Shown here: in pieces, positions 49,507 to 58,883 of the stretch
Numbering within the stretch: the first letter of the stretch is position 1
How the letters are laid out: every line of letters starts with the position of its first letter
NCBI GenBank assembly: GCA_017744735.1
Contig: JAGIAR010000014.1
Coordinates: 1-64,000 of the forward strand
Origin: Novosphingobium sp.
GTDB taxonomy: Bacteria; Pseudomonadota; Alphaproteobacteria; Sphingomonadales; Sphingomonadaceae
Direction of reading: 5' to 3'
Length of the DNA: 64,000 bases
The notes under the pieces: generated by a model
Database searches by the model: none
Told to the model about the DNA's origin: nothing
What the model saw: the letters and a program-made list of their open reading frames with translations, nothing else
Position numbers and translations under genes: made by a program

Positions 49507-49919
49507 TCACGATCTCCCTGGATACCCCGGTCTGTCGGTCGGCGACCGACCAGCCGGGCTTTTTTCACGCTAACGAATTGTTTTGCTTAACGAATCGAAA
49601 CCAAGACCTCCCTCCCGGCCCGGCACCGCCGCGCGGGGGCACCTGTCCGGCGGGATAGTTATCCAATATTGCTATACAAAAGTAAAGGCATTTATGCGGA
49701 CGCAGAGAGGACGCCCGCCTTGCAACGCCGCCCCGGCGGAGGCGGGCAGCGGTGCAGGCTTCCCGATAGCTTCGGATTCCATTTCGAGCGGTTTGGCGAG
49801 GCTTCTCCACGGAGATTCCGATCGCACAGCGCCTGCGGGGGCGCACCTTCACCGTCTGTCGGATGGGCGCTCCGGCTGCGGCCGACCGCAGCGATGTCGA
49901 CCCCCGCAGGTCCGTGCGG
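49507..49919. other. non-coding gap upstream of TonB receptor 2
   Basis: I see no convincing gene here. Possible small reading frames lack ribosome sites and family features. The gap contains the receptor promoter region, a 26-bp operator at 49655-49680, and short GC-rich segments (CGCCCCGGCGGAGGCGGGC) that could fold into a leader or terminator hairpin for the upstream TetR gene. Confidence 0.6.
49655..49680. promoter_or_regulatory. candidate FCD/GntR 26-bp operator upstream of TonB receptor 2
   Basis: Two abutting 13-mers, ATAGTTATCCAAT and ATTGCTATACAAA, centred on the palindrome CAATATTG. It lies about 150 bases before the receptor start, implying a long leader. Confidence 0.6.
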
Positions 49920-50549
49920 TCAACCGCCCGTTTCGAGCATGATCCTGCGCAACTGCGCCTCGAAATAGGCCGGCGTCGGCTCGGTCCCGGCGCCGGGGGG
50001 CGCGATCAGCAGGGTGAACCACAGCCCGCGCCTGAATACGCCGTATTCCCACGCTGCGGCAGCCGGGTTCTTCGCCCCCATCTTCGCGAACAGCAGGCTG
50101 TCCACCTTCACCAGATCCTCGAAATAGCGAATGTTGCTGTCGCGGAAGGCGATCTGGCGGTCCCCCAGCAGTACGAACTCGAACCGCGCGACCAGCAGAT
50201 AGCGATGCTCCGGTTTGCTCGCCTCGCGCCACACGCCGTAGAGGATCTGGCTCACCGTCGCCGGATCGAGCACCGCCGTATCCTGCGCCTTCGAGACGAT
50301 CAGCTCGTGAACATTGCGCAGCGCCTCGCTGTCCAGCTCGCTAAGCCGGACGAGGCCGGCGTTGAGCAGGTCGAACACCTTCGGAAAATACGGGGAAGTC
50401 GATCCTTCCCGCAGGCCGAGGAACTGGTCGATCTTGCGATGCGTGACCTCGCGTACGCCCTTCTCGCCGATCAGTCGGATCACCGCATCGGCGATCAGCT
50501 CTCGCCGCGATCCTCTCTCGATCGGCCGGGCGGTGCGCTCTTGCGCCAT
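49920..50549 (-). CDS. TetR-family transcriptional regulator
   Basis: A 209-residue repressor. The helix-turn-helix is in residues 17-60: ELIADAVIRLIGEKGVREVT, HRKIDQFLGLREGSTSPYFP and KVFDLLNAGL. The ligand-binding helical domain follows and has no distinctive motif. The ATG at 50549 has GGAG upstream. It is divergent from the TPR-sulfotransferase gene (171 bases) and upstream of receptor 2 on the same strand. It is one candidate for the third operator class (ATATTAC...GTAATAAT at 58735 and 62158), since TetR sites have this inverted layout, but nothing in the sequence proves it. Confidence 0.83.
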   Translation of the reverse strand: MAQERTARPIERGSRRELIADAVIRLIGEKGVREVTHRKIDQFLGLREGSTSPYFPKVFDLLNAGLVRLSELDSEALRNVHELIVSKAQDTAVLDPATVSQILYGVWREASKPEHRYLLVARFEFVLLGDRQIAFRDSNIRYFEDLVKVDSLLFAKMGAKNPAAAAWEYGVFRRGLWFTLLIAPPGAGTEPTPAYFEAQLRRIMLETGG

Positions 50550-50720
50550 GGGTGACTGCTCCAGAGAATCTCGCCGGACCGGCCAACCCGACACCGTCCG
50601 GAGCCTTGCTACAAAATCGGCCGGAATGGAAGGATTCCGGGGGCCATTGCGTAGTGCGCGAGGGCCGAGCGGCTGCGGCCCCGCGATTGTCACGCGCGCG
50701 GCGGGCGGTTAAATGCAGCC

Positions 50721-52280
50721 ATGACGTTGGAAAACCAAGCCAGGGCGGCGATCAAGCGCGGGGATCCGGCGGCCGCCGCGCAAGCCGCCAAAGCGCTTGT
50801 CGAAGCCAGCCCCCAGGATCCGCAAGGCTATTTCCTGCTCGGCATGGTAGCGGCCGAGGCCGGGCATGTGGCCAAGGCGGTACCGCTGATCGAGGCGGCC
50901 GTCGACCGCGGACCGCGGGCCGAGCATCTTGCGCAGCTGGCACGGCTGCTGATCCTGCTGCGGCGCGACGGCGAGGCGGCGGACGCCGCGCGCGAAGCGC
51001 TCGCACTGGCGCCCGCCGAACCGCTCACGCTCGACACGATCGGATGCGTGCTCACCCGGCTGGGCGACCACGAGGCCGCGATCGCCCCTTTCGCCTCCGC
51101 GGTCGCGCTCGAGCCCGCCAATCTCGAATATCGCTACAACCTCGCCGCGGCGAGCGGGTTCACCGGGAGAGTGGAGGACGCCCGCGAGCACTACGAAGCG
51201 ATCCTCGGCGCCGATCCGGGCAATGCGCGGGCGCATTACGCGCTCGCGATCCTGTCGCGGCAGACCGCGGCCGCGAACCATGTTCGCCGGCTCGAGTCAG
51301 CGCTGGACCATGCGCGCCAGCCCGGCGATGCGCTGCGCATCCGCTATGCGCTGGCAAAGGAACTCGAAGACCTCGGCGATCCCGCCGCATTCGGGCACCT
51401 GGCAGCCGCCAATGCCGAACACAAGCGCGCCATAAGCTACGATTTCGCGCAGGATGCAGCGATCTTCGACGCGCTCGAGACGCTGTTCTCCCAAGGCGAT
51501 CTGGCACCTGGTGCCGGCCATCCCGATCCCGCTCCGATCTTCGTGGTCGGGATGCCTCGCACCGGCACCACCCTGGTCGATCGCATCCTGTCCTCGCACC
51601 GCGACGTGGGTTCGGCGGGCGAGCTTCAGGCGATGCCGCTGGCGGTGAAGCAGCTTGCAGGCACGACTTCGCGGGTCGTCATCGATCCGGCGACGGTGCT
51701 GGCCAGCGGCAAGCTCGATCCGACCGCGATCGGCAGCACCTATCTCGCGCGCGCCGCGCATCATCGCCCAGAGGGAACACCGCGCTTCACCGACAAGCTT
51801 CCGGCCAATTTCCTTTATGTCGGCCACATCGCACGGGCCCTGCCCAATGCCCGGATCGTGTGCCTGCGCCGCAATCCGCTGGACACGGTGTGGAGCAACT
51901 ACAAGAATCTTTTCGCCAGCCAGTCGGCCTACTACGCCTATTCCTACGACCTGATGGACACTGCCCGGTATTACGCGCGGTTCGACCGGCTGATGGCGCT
52001 GTGGGACCGGCTGTTTGCGGGGCGGGTGCTGCAGTTCTCGTATGAGGGGCTCGTCGCGGACCAGGAAGGCGAGACGCGCCGCCTGCTCGAGCATTGCCGG
52101 CTCGATTGGGACGCAGCCTGCCTCTCGTTCCACGAAAACAGCGCCGCGGTCGCGACGCCCAGCGCAGCGCAGGTGCGCCGGCCGATCAATGCCGACGGGA
52201 TCGGGAAATGGCGCATGCACGAGGGCGCCCTCGCCCCGGTTGCCGAGTGGTTCGAAACGCAGGGTATCGCGATCGCCTAG
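50721..52280 (+). CDS. TPR-repeat sulfotransferase-family protein
   Basis: A 519-residue protein. The N-terminal half has several tetratricopeptide repeats (for example ARAAIKRGDPAAAAQAAKAL, AAIAPFASAVALEPANLEYR, AREHYEAILGADPGNARAHY). The C-terminal half has a PAPS-binding sulfotransferase domain: FVVGMPRTGTTLVDRILSSH (5'-phosphosulfate loop) near residue 275 and IVCLRRNPLDTVWSNYKNLF (3'-phosphate loop). TPR-sulfotransferases are frequent next to TonB receptors in sphingomonads and Caulobacter, but their acceptor substrates are unknown. It lies between receptor 2/TetR and receptor 3. No signal peptide is seen, so it is likely cytosolic. It may modify a hydroxylated compound or an envelope component. 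Confidence 0.87.
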   Translation: MTLENQARAAIKRGDPAAAAQAAKALVEASPQDPQGYFLLGMVAAEAGHVAKAVPLIEAAVDRGPRAEHLAQLARLLILLRRDGEAADAAREALALAPAEPLTLDTIGCVLTRLGDHEAAIAPFASAVALEPANLEYRYNLAAASGFTGRVEDAREHYEAILGADPGNARAHYALAILSRQTAAANHVRRLESALDHARQPGDALRIRYALAKELEDLGDPAAFGHLAAANAEHKRAISYDFAQDAAIFDALETLFSQGDLAPGAGHPDPAPIFVVGMPRTGTTLVDRILSSHRDVGSAGELQAMPLAVKQLAGTTSRVVIDPATVLASGKLDPTAIGSTYLARAAHHRPEGTPRFTDKLPANFLYVGHIARALPNARIVCLRRNPLDTVWSNYKNLFASQSAYYAYSYDLMDTARYYARFDRLMALWDRLFAGRVLQFSYEGLVADQEGETRRLLEHCRLDWDAACLSFHENSAAVATPSAAQVRRPINADGIGKWRMHEGALAPVAEWFETQGIAIA

Positions 52281-52302
52281 CCGCGCGGGCCCAAACGAAA
52301 AC

Positions 52303-52332
52303 GGGGCGCCTGCCGCCTCCGGCAAGCGCCCC
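52303..52332 (-). terminator. rho-independent terminator of TonB receptor 3
   Basis: Hairpin arms GGGGCGCCTGCCG and CGGCAAGCGCCCC with a CCTC loop. On the minus strand it is followed by GTTTTCGTTT, a proper U-rich tail for the receptor gene ending at 52355. It also separates the convergent sulfotransferase gene. Confidence 0.85.
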
Positions 52333-52354
52333 GCCCCGCTGTCTGTCCGTCAGG

Positions 52355-54829
52355 TCAGAACTTGTAACGCACCTCGACACCCACGGTGCGCGGCCTCAGC
52401 ACGGTTTGCGAATAGTACCGCGACGCAACACCATCGTTGATGCCAACGCGGGAAAGGTCCCCGCTGACCGAAACGATAGCGTATTTGTCGAAGATATTGT
52501 CGGCAAACAGGCTGATGCTGTACTTATCGGTATCCCAGGTCACGTTGGCCCGATGCAGCACATAGCCGGGGATTTTTACGCCGAAGTAGCGATCCCAGCC
52601 AAGCTCGGAAACCACATCGCCGCGATAGGTTGTCGTCCAGTTGAAGCTGAGGTCACCCGTAGACATCGGTACGGTATAGGTCGCACCGAGGCTGCCGGAG
52701 TTCTTTGCCGAATTCGGCAGACGGTCACCGGCAAGGGCGTCGCCTTTAATCAGCTGAAAGTCAAAGTCGCCCGGGACCTTCCGATAGGTGACGGCACCGG
52801 GGATGGTGTCCGTCAGATAGGCATCGGTGTAGGAATAGGTGCCCTGGATCATCAGCTGCGGCACCGGCTTGAGCTGGAACGACGCTTCGAAGCCCTTGGA
52901 CCGTGCGGTGGACCCGTTGATCGTGATCCCGGTCGCGCCGTACAGGGTCGCGGAACGGACCTGGATTCCGCTCCAGTCGATCTTGTAGACGTCGAAGTTC
53001 AGGGTGAACTTGCGATCGAACAACTGCGCGCGCAGACCGACTTCCATGTTCTTCGTGGTATCCGGCCCGTACTGGATCTCGTTCGGCAGGGCGCAGACGG
53101 GCTGGGGGCCCAATTGGGAGTAGAAGGGGCTGGAAGGGCCGTAATCTTGAGGGTTGGTCGGCATGCCGTCGGGGCAAGGCGCGACGGTGTTCGGTCCACC
53201 GATGCGGTAGCCCTTGCTGTAGGTCGCGTAGAGCATGAGGTCCGGCGTGAAGTTGTAGGAAGTGTTGAACTTCCACACCCAGCCGCCTTTGCCGCCCGAA
53301 CCGCCCGTCGCTTTCTTGTCACGGGGGTCGATGACCGATGATTCAGTGTAAAGCGGCACCACCACCGCACCGGCCACTTCCGTGGTATACTTGAAGTAGC
53401 GCGCACCGGCAGTCACCTGCCATTGCGGGGTAACGTGGAACGTGCCTTCGCCGAAAATCGCCTTCTCGGTTACCTTCGAATCGGAGAAGGAGGCGTATTC
53501 GACATAGTCGGGGTTGTCGGGGGTCCCGCCATTCCCCCACAGCGGGAAGTCGGGTGTGTACTCGACATAGTCGCGTTTGCTCTTCTTCTCATTGTAGAAC
53601 CCGCCGATCGTCCAGTTGAACGGTCCGCCATGAGTCGAAACGAGGCGGACTTCCTGGTTGAACTGCTTTGCGGTGCTGACGCTTTCGTTCCAGCTCACGA
53701 ACTCCGGCCACAGTTCGTAACCGTAATCGAGATCGATCAGCAGGTCGGTGTTGTCGCTGACCGAATGGGACTTGGTTTCGGTGTAGGCCGTTGTCGAGAC
53801 GAGATCGGCGACATCGAAGAGGTTGGCGTTGATTTCCATCGCGCCGAGATGCGCGTGAAGATCGTAGGGCTCTTCGAAGCGGGCACCGTTCTCATACTTG
53901 CCGGTTCCCAGCACCCCGGCGGAATTGGCCGACGAACCGTCGGTCTTGGTCTTCTGATAGGCGTAGGTGAAGTTCACGCTGATATTGTCGTTGAGCTGGA
54001 ACAGCAGCTGGTTGCGCGTGGTGAAGGTTTTCTCGAAGTTGAGATCCTTCTTTTCGTGCAGGTTGGCTGCGTAGCCTTCGGGCGTGATGCTGATCGGACC
54101 ATCGGGCTGCGGCAACGACACGCCGGGAGTATCGACCAGCAGCGGATCATCGATGAAGCCGGGCTCGAAATAATAGCCGGTCGATGACCGGAACGCGATG
54201 TGATCCTTGACGATCGGAATATTGATGACGCCATCGACCTGATAGCCGACGTCGCTGCTGTGGTCCTCGAGGAAGGTGCGACCGTGCACGGAGCCTTCGA
54301 ACTCGTCAAGGTTGGGCCGGTTCGGAATATAGCGGATGGCGCCCGCCATCGTGGCCGTCCCGTAGAGCGTACCTTGCGGCCCGAGCAGGGTTTCGACGCG
54401 ATTGATGTCCAGCAGCTTGAAATCGTAGTTGAGCGGAACTTCGCCCAGATAGGCCGAGAGCGAACTGGCGCCGTTGGTGGAGGCGTTGAGGCCGCGCAGG
54501 ACGATCGTGGCGTTACCCGCCCCCTGGTCCGAAATGGTCATGCCGGGAGTAAAAGCGGCAAGATCCTTCACGTCGTCGATCCGCTGCTTCTCGATGTCCG
54601 CGGTGCTGACTGCCGAAATGTTGATCGGCGTGTTCATGATCGTGGTCGCACGGCGGGTGCCGGTGACGATGATCTCGTTCCCGTTGTCGGACGCGGTTGC
54701 AGCCGAGCCTTCGTCGCTGGCCGCGGCCGCGGCGGCGTCTTCTTCCGCATAGGCCGGCACCGCGAGGGCGGCGGTGGTCAGGATGGTCGCGGACAGAAGC
54801 CCCAACCTCAGTTTCGCGCAATATGACAT
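52355..54829 (-). CDS. TonB-dependent outer-membrane receptor (receptor 3)
   Basis: An 824-residue receptor closely related along its whole length to the next gene (receptor 4), including the same N-terminus MSYCAKLRLGLLSAT. Signal peptide to AVPAYA, TonB-box-like EIIVTGTRR near residue 50, plug motifs INISAVSTADIEKQRIDDVK and VETLLGPQGTLYGTATMAGA, and a C-terminal VGVEVRYKF. The ATG at 54829 has AGGGG a few bases before. The major differences from receptor 4 lie in extracellular loop regions (around the GNGGTPDNPDY and PSSPFYSQLGPQP segments), consistent with different ligand preferences. It ends in a good terminator. The ligand is unknown. Confidence 0.9.
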   Translation of the reverse strand: MSYCAKLRLGLLSATILTTAALAVPAYAEEDAAAAAASDEGSAATASDNGNEIIVTGTRRATTIMNTPINISAVSTADIEKQRIDDVKDLAAFTPGMTISDQGAGNATIVLRGLNASTNGASSLSAYLGEVPLNYDFKLLDINRVETLLGPQGTLYGTATMAGAIRYIPNRPNLDEFEGSVHGRTFLEDHSSDVGYQVDGVINIPIVKDHIAFRSSTGYYFEPGFIDDPLLVDTPGVSLPQPDGPISITPEGYAANLHEKKDLNFEKTFTTRNQLLFQLNDNISVNFTYAYQKTKTDGSSANSAGVLGTGKYENGARFEEPYDLHAHLGAMEINANLFDVADLVSTTAYTETKSHSVSDNTDLLIDLDYGYELWPEFVSWNESVSTAKQFNQEVRLVSTHGGPFNWTIGGFYNEKKSKRDYVEYTPDFPLWGNGGTPDNPDYVEYASFSDSKVTEKAIFGEGTFHVTPQWQVTAGARYFKYTTEVAGAVVVPLYTESSVIDPRDKKATGGSGGKGGWVWKFNTSYNFTPDLMLYATYSKGYRIGGPNTVAPCPDGMPTNPQDYGPSSPFYSQLGPQPVCALPNEIQYGPDTTKNMEVGLRAQLFDRKFTLNFDVYKIDWSGIQVRSATLYGATGITINGSTARSKGFEASFQLKPVPQLMIQGTYSYTDAYLTDTIPGAVTYRKVPGDFDFQLIKGDALAGDRLPNSAKNSGSLGATYTVPMSTGDLSFNWTTTYRGDVVSELGWDRYFGVKIPGYVLHRANVTWDTDKYSISLFADNIFDKYAIVSVSGDLSRVGINDGVASRYYSQTVLRPRTVGVEVRYKF

Positions 54830-54998
54830 TTCATGCCCCTTATTTTGGTTAAAGCTTCGCCGTGCCCCGGCACCCACCAGGACAGGATCGGCTTTCGATT
54901 TGAGGACCTTGCGCGCTGCGCCAGCCGCCGTTTCCCGGCTTATGGACTGACGTGCTTGCCGTTATACGATCCGAATGTTCCCCTGCTGACCGTCTAAG

Positions 54999-57479
54999 TC
55001 AGAATTTGTAGCGCGCCTCGATACCGAAGGTTCGCGGAGTGAGCACAGTCTGCGAATAGTAACGCACCACCACCCCGTCGTTGATCCCGATCCGCGACCG
55101 GTCATTGCCGACCGAAACCACCGCGTACTTGTCAAAAATATTGTTTGCGAACAGGCTGATCGCATATTTGTCGGTTTCGTAGGAAATCGACGCGCGGTGC
55201 AGGACGTAGCCCGGGATCTTGTCGCCATAGGCGCGATCCCAACCGAGGCGCGAAACGACGTCGCCCCGATAGGTCGCAGTCCAGTTGCTGATCAGATCTC
55301 CGTCCAGAAATGGCATTGTATAAGTCGCACCGAGGCTTCCCGAGTTCTTCGCCGACCCCGGAAGACGGTCACCGGCCAAGGCATCGAGCTGCGTGAACTT
55401 CGCAGGATATTCCGGATGCGACTTCGACTTGTACGGGCCGTAATAGCCCGGGATCGTACGGATGGTCACGATGCCCGGCACGTCTTCAGTGAGATGGGCG
55501 TCCACGTAGGAATAGGTACCCTGGATAGAGAGCCGGGGTATCGGCCTGAATTCGAAGGAGGTTTCGAAGCCCTTCGAAAGCGCTTTGCCGCCGTTCACGG
55601 TGATGCCGGTCACACCGTAATAGGTGGCTGAATCGACCTGGATGCCGTCCCAGTTGATGTGGAAAACATCGAAGTTGAAGCTGAGCTTGCGGTCGAACAA
55701 CTGGGTGCGCAAGCCGACCTCGATGTTCTTGGTAGTGTCCGGCCCATACTGGATTTCGTTCGGCAGAGCGCAGGCATTTTGCTGATCCGGCGGCACCGGG
55801 TCGGGGCAGGGCGCGACGCGGTTCGGACCGCCGATACGATAACCCTTGCTATAGGTCGCATAGACCATGAAGTCGGGGGTGAAGTGATAGGAAGTGTTGA
55901 GCTTCCATACCCAGCCATCTTGCTTGGCGTGGCCGCCGGCCGGATCGATGCTGGGGTCGTAGGGGCTGAGCGGATCGCCGATCAGCGGCAGGACCAGAGC
56001 GCCCTGAATGTCCGAGGTATATTTGAAATAGCGGGCACCGCCGGTGACTTGGAATTCCGGAGTTACATGGAAGGTGCCCTCGCCAAAGATCGCCTTCTCT
56101 GTCACCTTGGAAGTTGTGTAGGAGACATATTCGAGATCGTCAGGATTATCGGTTAGGCCGTAGAAATCGGCCAAGCCGGGCGTGTGTTCAGCATAGTCGC
56201 TGTGATACTTCTGCTGGTTGTAGAAGCCGCCCAGCACCCAGTTGAACGGTCCGCCGTGGCGGGAAACTAGGCGGATTTCCTGGTTGACCTGCTTGCGTTT
56301 AGAGGTGGATTCGTTCCAACTCGTGAAAGCCGGGAACAATTCGTAGTCATAGTCGAGATCGAGCAGCAGATCGGTGTTGTCTCCCCGGGTTTTGATCCCG
56401 ACCTCGGTGTAGGCTGTGGTTGAAACCAAATCCGCAATATCGGCGATATTCGCATTGATCTCCAAGCTTGCCAAATGGGCATGGCGATCCACCGGCTCTT
56501 CGTAACGTCCGCCATTTTCGTATTTGCCCGTGCCAAGTACACCGTCGCTGTTTGACTGATTGCCATCGGTCTTGGTCCGCTGGTAAGCGTAGGTCAGGAT
56601 TACCTTGAAGGCGTCGGTCGTCTGCAACAGCAACTGGTTGCGGGTGGTAAAGGTCCGATCGAAATTGAGGTCCTTCTTCTCGTGAAGGTTGGCAGCATAG
56701 CCTTCGGGCGTGATGCTGACAGGACCATCCGGCTGGGCCAGCGAGACACCGGGGGTGTCGACCAGCAACGGATAGTCGATGAAGCCCGGATCGTAGTAAT
56801 AGCCGGTCGCAGACCGGAAGGCGATGTGGTCCTTGACGATCGGGATATTGATCATGCCATCGACTTGGTAGCCCAAGTTTCCGCTGTGATCCTTGCCATA
56901 GAAGCGTCCGTGGGCCTCGCCCTCGTACTCGTCCACATTGGGGCGGTTCGGAATGTAGCGGATCGCACCGGCCAGCGTGCCGAGGCCGTAGAGCGTGCCC
57001 TGAGGTCCGAGCAAGGTCTCGACGCGCTCGATGTCGAGCAGCTTGAAGTCGTAGTAAAGCGGTACTTCGCCGAGATAAATGCCCATCGCATCGTCGTAGC
57101 TGGCACCTCCGGAGCCCACGTCCGAAGCGCTAAGCCCCCGCATGACGATCGTGCCAGTGCTACCGGCGCCGGTGTCCGAAATGGTCAGGCCCGGAGTGAA
57201 CGCGGCCAGATCGCGTACATCGTCGATGTGCTTGCGCTGGATGTCTTCGGAGCTGACCGCCGAGATGTTGATTGGGGTGTTCATGATCGTGGTCGCGCGG
57301 CGCGTGCCGGTGACGACGATCTCGTTGCCATCGTCCGAGGCCGCGGCAGATGAGCCTTCGTCACCGCTGGCGGCGGCCACGGCCGCGTCGTCGTCCGCAT
57401 AGGCGGGCGCCGCGAGTGCCGCGGTTGCCAGCACAGTGGCCGACAGGAGCCCCAACCTCAGTTTCGCGCAATATGACAT
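54999..57479 (-). CDS. TonB-dependent outer-membrane receptor (receptor 4)
   Basis: An 826-residue tandem paralogue of receptor 3. It shares MSYCAKLRLGLLSAT, signal end AAPAYA, TonB-box-like EIVVTGTRR, VETLLGPQGTLYGLGTLAGA, and C-terminus FGIEARYKF. It has extra loop residues (GGASYDDAMGIYLGEV and PGYYGPYKSKSHPEYPAKF). The upstream 60 bases, including the ribosome site, also match those of receptor 3, so promoter and gene were duplicated together. Each copy has an ACGATCCGA element (57636 and 54966) upstream. Two near-identical receptors with altered loops suggest uptake of two related compounds or stereoisomers. Confidence 0.9.
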   Translation of the reverse strand: MSYCAKLRLGLLSATVLATAALAAPAYADDDAAVAAASGDEGSSAAASDDGNEIVVTGTRRATTIMNTPINISAVSSEDIQRKHIDDVRDLAAFTPGLTISDTGAGSTGTIVMRGLSASDVGSGGASYDDAMGIYLGEVPLYYDFKLLDIERVETLLGPQGTLYGLGTLAGAIRYIPNRPNVDEYEGEAHGRFYGKDHSGNLGYQVDGMINIPIVKDHIAFRSATGYYYDPGFIDYPLLVDTPGVSLAQPDGPVSITPEGYAANLHEKKDLNFDRTFTTRNQLLLQTTDAFKVILTYAYQRTKTDGNQSNSDGVLGTGKYENGGRYEEPVDRHAHLASLEINANIADIADLVSTTAYTEVGIKTRGDNTDLLLDLDYDYELFPAFTSWNESTSKRKQVNQEIRLVSRHGGPFNWVLGGFYNQQKYHSDYAEHTPGLADFYGLTDNPDDLEYVSYTTSKVTEKAIFGEGTFHVTPEFQVTGGARYFKYTSDIQGALVLPLIGDPLSPYDPSIDPAGGHAKQDGWVWKLNTSYHFTPDFMVYATYSKGYRIGGPNRVAPCPDPVPPDQQNACALPNEIQYGPDTTKNIEVGLRTQLFDRKLSFNFDVFHINWDGIQVDSATYYGVTGITVNGGKALSKGFETSFEFRPIPRLSIQGTYSYVDAHLTEDVPGIVTIRTIPGYYGPYKSKSHPEYPAKFTQLDALAGDRLPGSAKNSGSLGATYTMPFLDGDLISNWTATYRGDVVSRLGWDRAYGDKIPGYVLHRASISYETDKYAISLFANNIFDKYAVVSVGNDRSRIGINDGVVVRYYSQTVLTPRTFGIEARYKF

Positions 57480-57671
57480 TTCATGTCCCTTGTTTGGGTT
57501 ACAGCTTCCCCATGCCCCGGCACCCACCGGGACAGGATAGCCTGTGGCTTGAGGACCGCTGCGCGCCCGCCGGCGACCGTTTTCGGTCATGGCCGGGAAG
57601 CTTGCCGTCCGGCGTATTGAACCCGCCGAGACTGTACGATCCGATTTCTTGCTCCTGCTGTCCGCTCCAAT

Positions 57672-58637
57672 TTATCCGGCGGCGGCCGCCGATCTGTCCC
57701 GTCTTGCCTTGTACCCCTTGATCAGCGGCTGCAGCGGGAACATCCATTGCTCCCGGATCGACAGCCGCTTGCGGTCGTCCTGTCCGACGATCGCCGATTC
57801 ACCTTCGCGATAGGTCCCGAACATGCGGTCGATCACGATCAGCGAATTGCCGTAGTTGCACCGCGTATCCTCATAGCTCAGCGCCGTGTGGTGCAGGCTG
57901 TGGTGGCGGATGGTGGTGCAGAAGAAGGAATAGAACAGCGGCGGGTCCGAGCGCACATTGGCGTGCGCGAAGCCCGAGATCACCCCGCCCATGCTGACCG
58001 CGCAGAAGATCGCCGCGGTGCTGAAATCGAACAGGGAAACCACGCTGAGGGTGATCAGGAACAGCTCCAGCGGATTGCCGACCGCGCCCTTGAGCGCGTT
58101 GAGCTGGGTAATGTGGTGGTGCGGCGCATGGGTGAGCCACAGCGGGAACCAGTTGTGCATCGCGCGATGCATCCAGTATTGGCCGAATTCGACCAGGAAG
58201 AGCACGATCGCCGCCTGCACCAGGAACGGCAGCTGCGCGAGCCAGGGGGTCGAGATGCCCAGCGAATGCTTGATTGCGTGCAGCGGCGCTTCCGCCAGCG
58301 TGTTGGTGCACCAGGCGATCACGGTATAGGTCAGCACCACGTAAAACACGTCGGTGAGGAATTCGCGCCCGTTGATGCGCCAGCCCTCGTGCCGCTCGAA
58401 CAGGAACTCGAGCCCCTGGAGCCAGGCCATGATCGCGACTCCGACGATGGTGAGGGTCCACGGCGCCTCGACCAGCCGTTCCGGAGCCAGGCCCCAGAAG
58501 GCGATGACGGCCGCGAGGGTCACCGGCGGGATCAGATTGACGAGGGTGGTCTTGAGGTCGGACCGGCCGCTCCCGGCAAGCGCGCCCGACGGCGCTTCGC
58601 CTGTCATGGGACCGCTGCTGGCCGGCTGTTGATCCAT
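57672..58637 (-). CDS. fatty acid hydroxylase/sterol desaturase-superfamily di-iron membrane enzyme
   Basis: A 321-residue inner-membrane oxygenase. Four hydrophobic helices frame the histidine clusters that bind two irons: YWMHRAMHN (HxxxH), WLTHAPHHHITQ (HxxHH), and FAHANV then TTIRHHSLHHT (HHxxHH). Family members hydroxylate or desaturate fatty acids, sterols, carotenoids or alkyl chains with O2. No dedicated electron donor is adjacent. The ATG at 58637 was chosen because it precedes a hydrophilic N-tail with a short site upstream. The gene is alone, with a 29-bp operator about 100 bases upstream that recurs before the MBL/ABC genes, so it belongs to that regulatory group rather than to the receptors downstream of it. 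Confidence 0.87.
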   Translation of the reverse strand: MDQQPASSGPMTGEAPSGALAGSGRSDLKTTLVNLIPPVTLAAVIAFWGLAPERLVEAPWTLTIVGVAIMAWLQGLEFLFERHEGWRINGREFLTDVFYVVLTYTVIAWCTNTLAEAPLHAIKHSLGISTPWLAQLPFLVQAAIVLFLVEFGQYWMHRAMHNWFPLWLTHAPHHHITQLNALKGAVGNPLELFLITLSVVSLFDFSTAAIFCAVSMGGVISGFAHANVRSDPPLFYSFFCTTIRHHSLHHTALSYEDTRCNYGNSLIVIDRMFGTYREGESAIVGQDDRKRLSIREQWMFPLQPLIKGYKARRDRSAAAAG

Positions 58638-58734
58638 CGAAAATCTCCAATTCGAGCCGGTCGTCCGGCTCAGCCTTGCAGATCCTCTCCACCCCAGATT
58701 GTCGCTCTCGGCGGCGACAGGGGACACGCTATAG

Positions 58735-58763
58735 ATATTACCAAATGCGTCAAGCGTATTAAT
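58735..58763. promoter_or_regulatory. conserved 29-bp operator, copy 1
   Basis: ATATTACCAAATGC then GTCAAGCGTATTAAT. It matches the element at 62158-62186 in 21 of 29 positions, including ATATTAC, GTCAA and the GTA..TAAT end. The outer ATTAC/GTAAT-like arms are inverted. It lies about 100 bases before the di-iron enzyme start. Confidence 0.65.
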
Positions 58764-58883
58764 CGAGACTCGTTCCGTTCCGGGAAAAATCCCGATCATT
58801 CCAGGAAAATCTATATTTTTCAAAGCAGTGAGTGTGGCGCATTTGCATCGCGCGGCGCTCTTTTTCTGCGGCCTGCATGCGTC

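Noticed and set aside
49583..49942. Small plus-strand frame in the gap before TonB receptor 2
   Set aside because: No ribosome site, biased composition and no recognisable domain. It also overlaps the operator and the end of the TetR gene.
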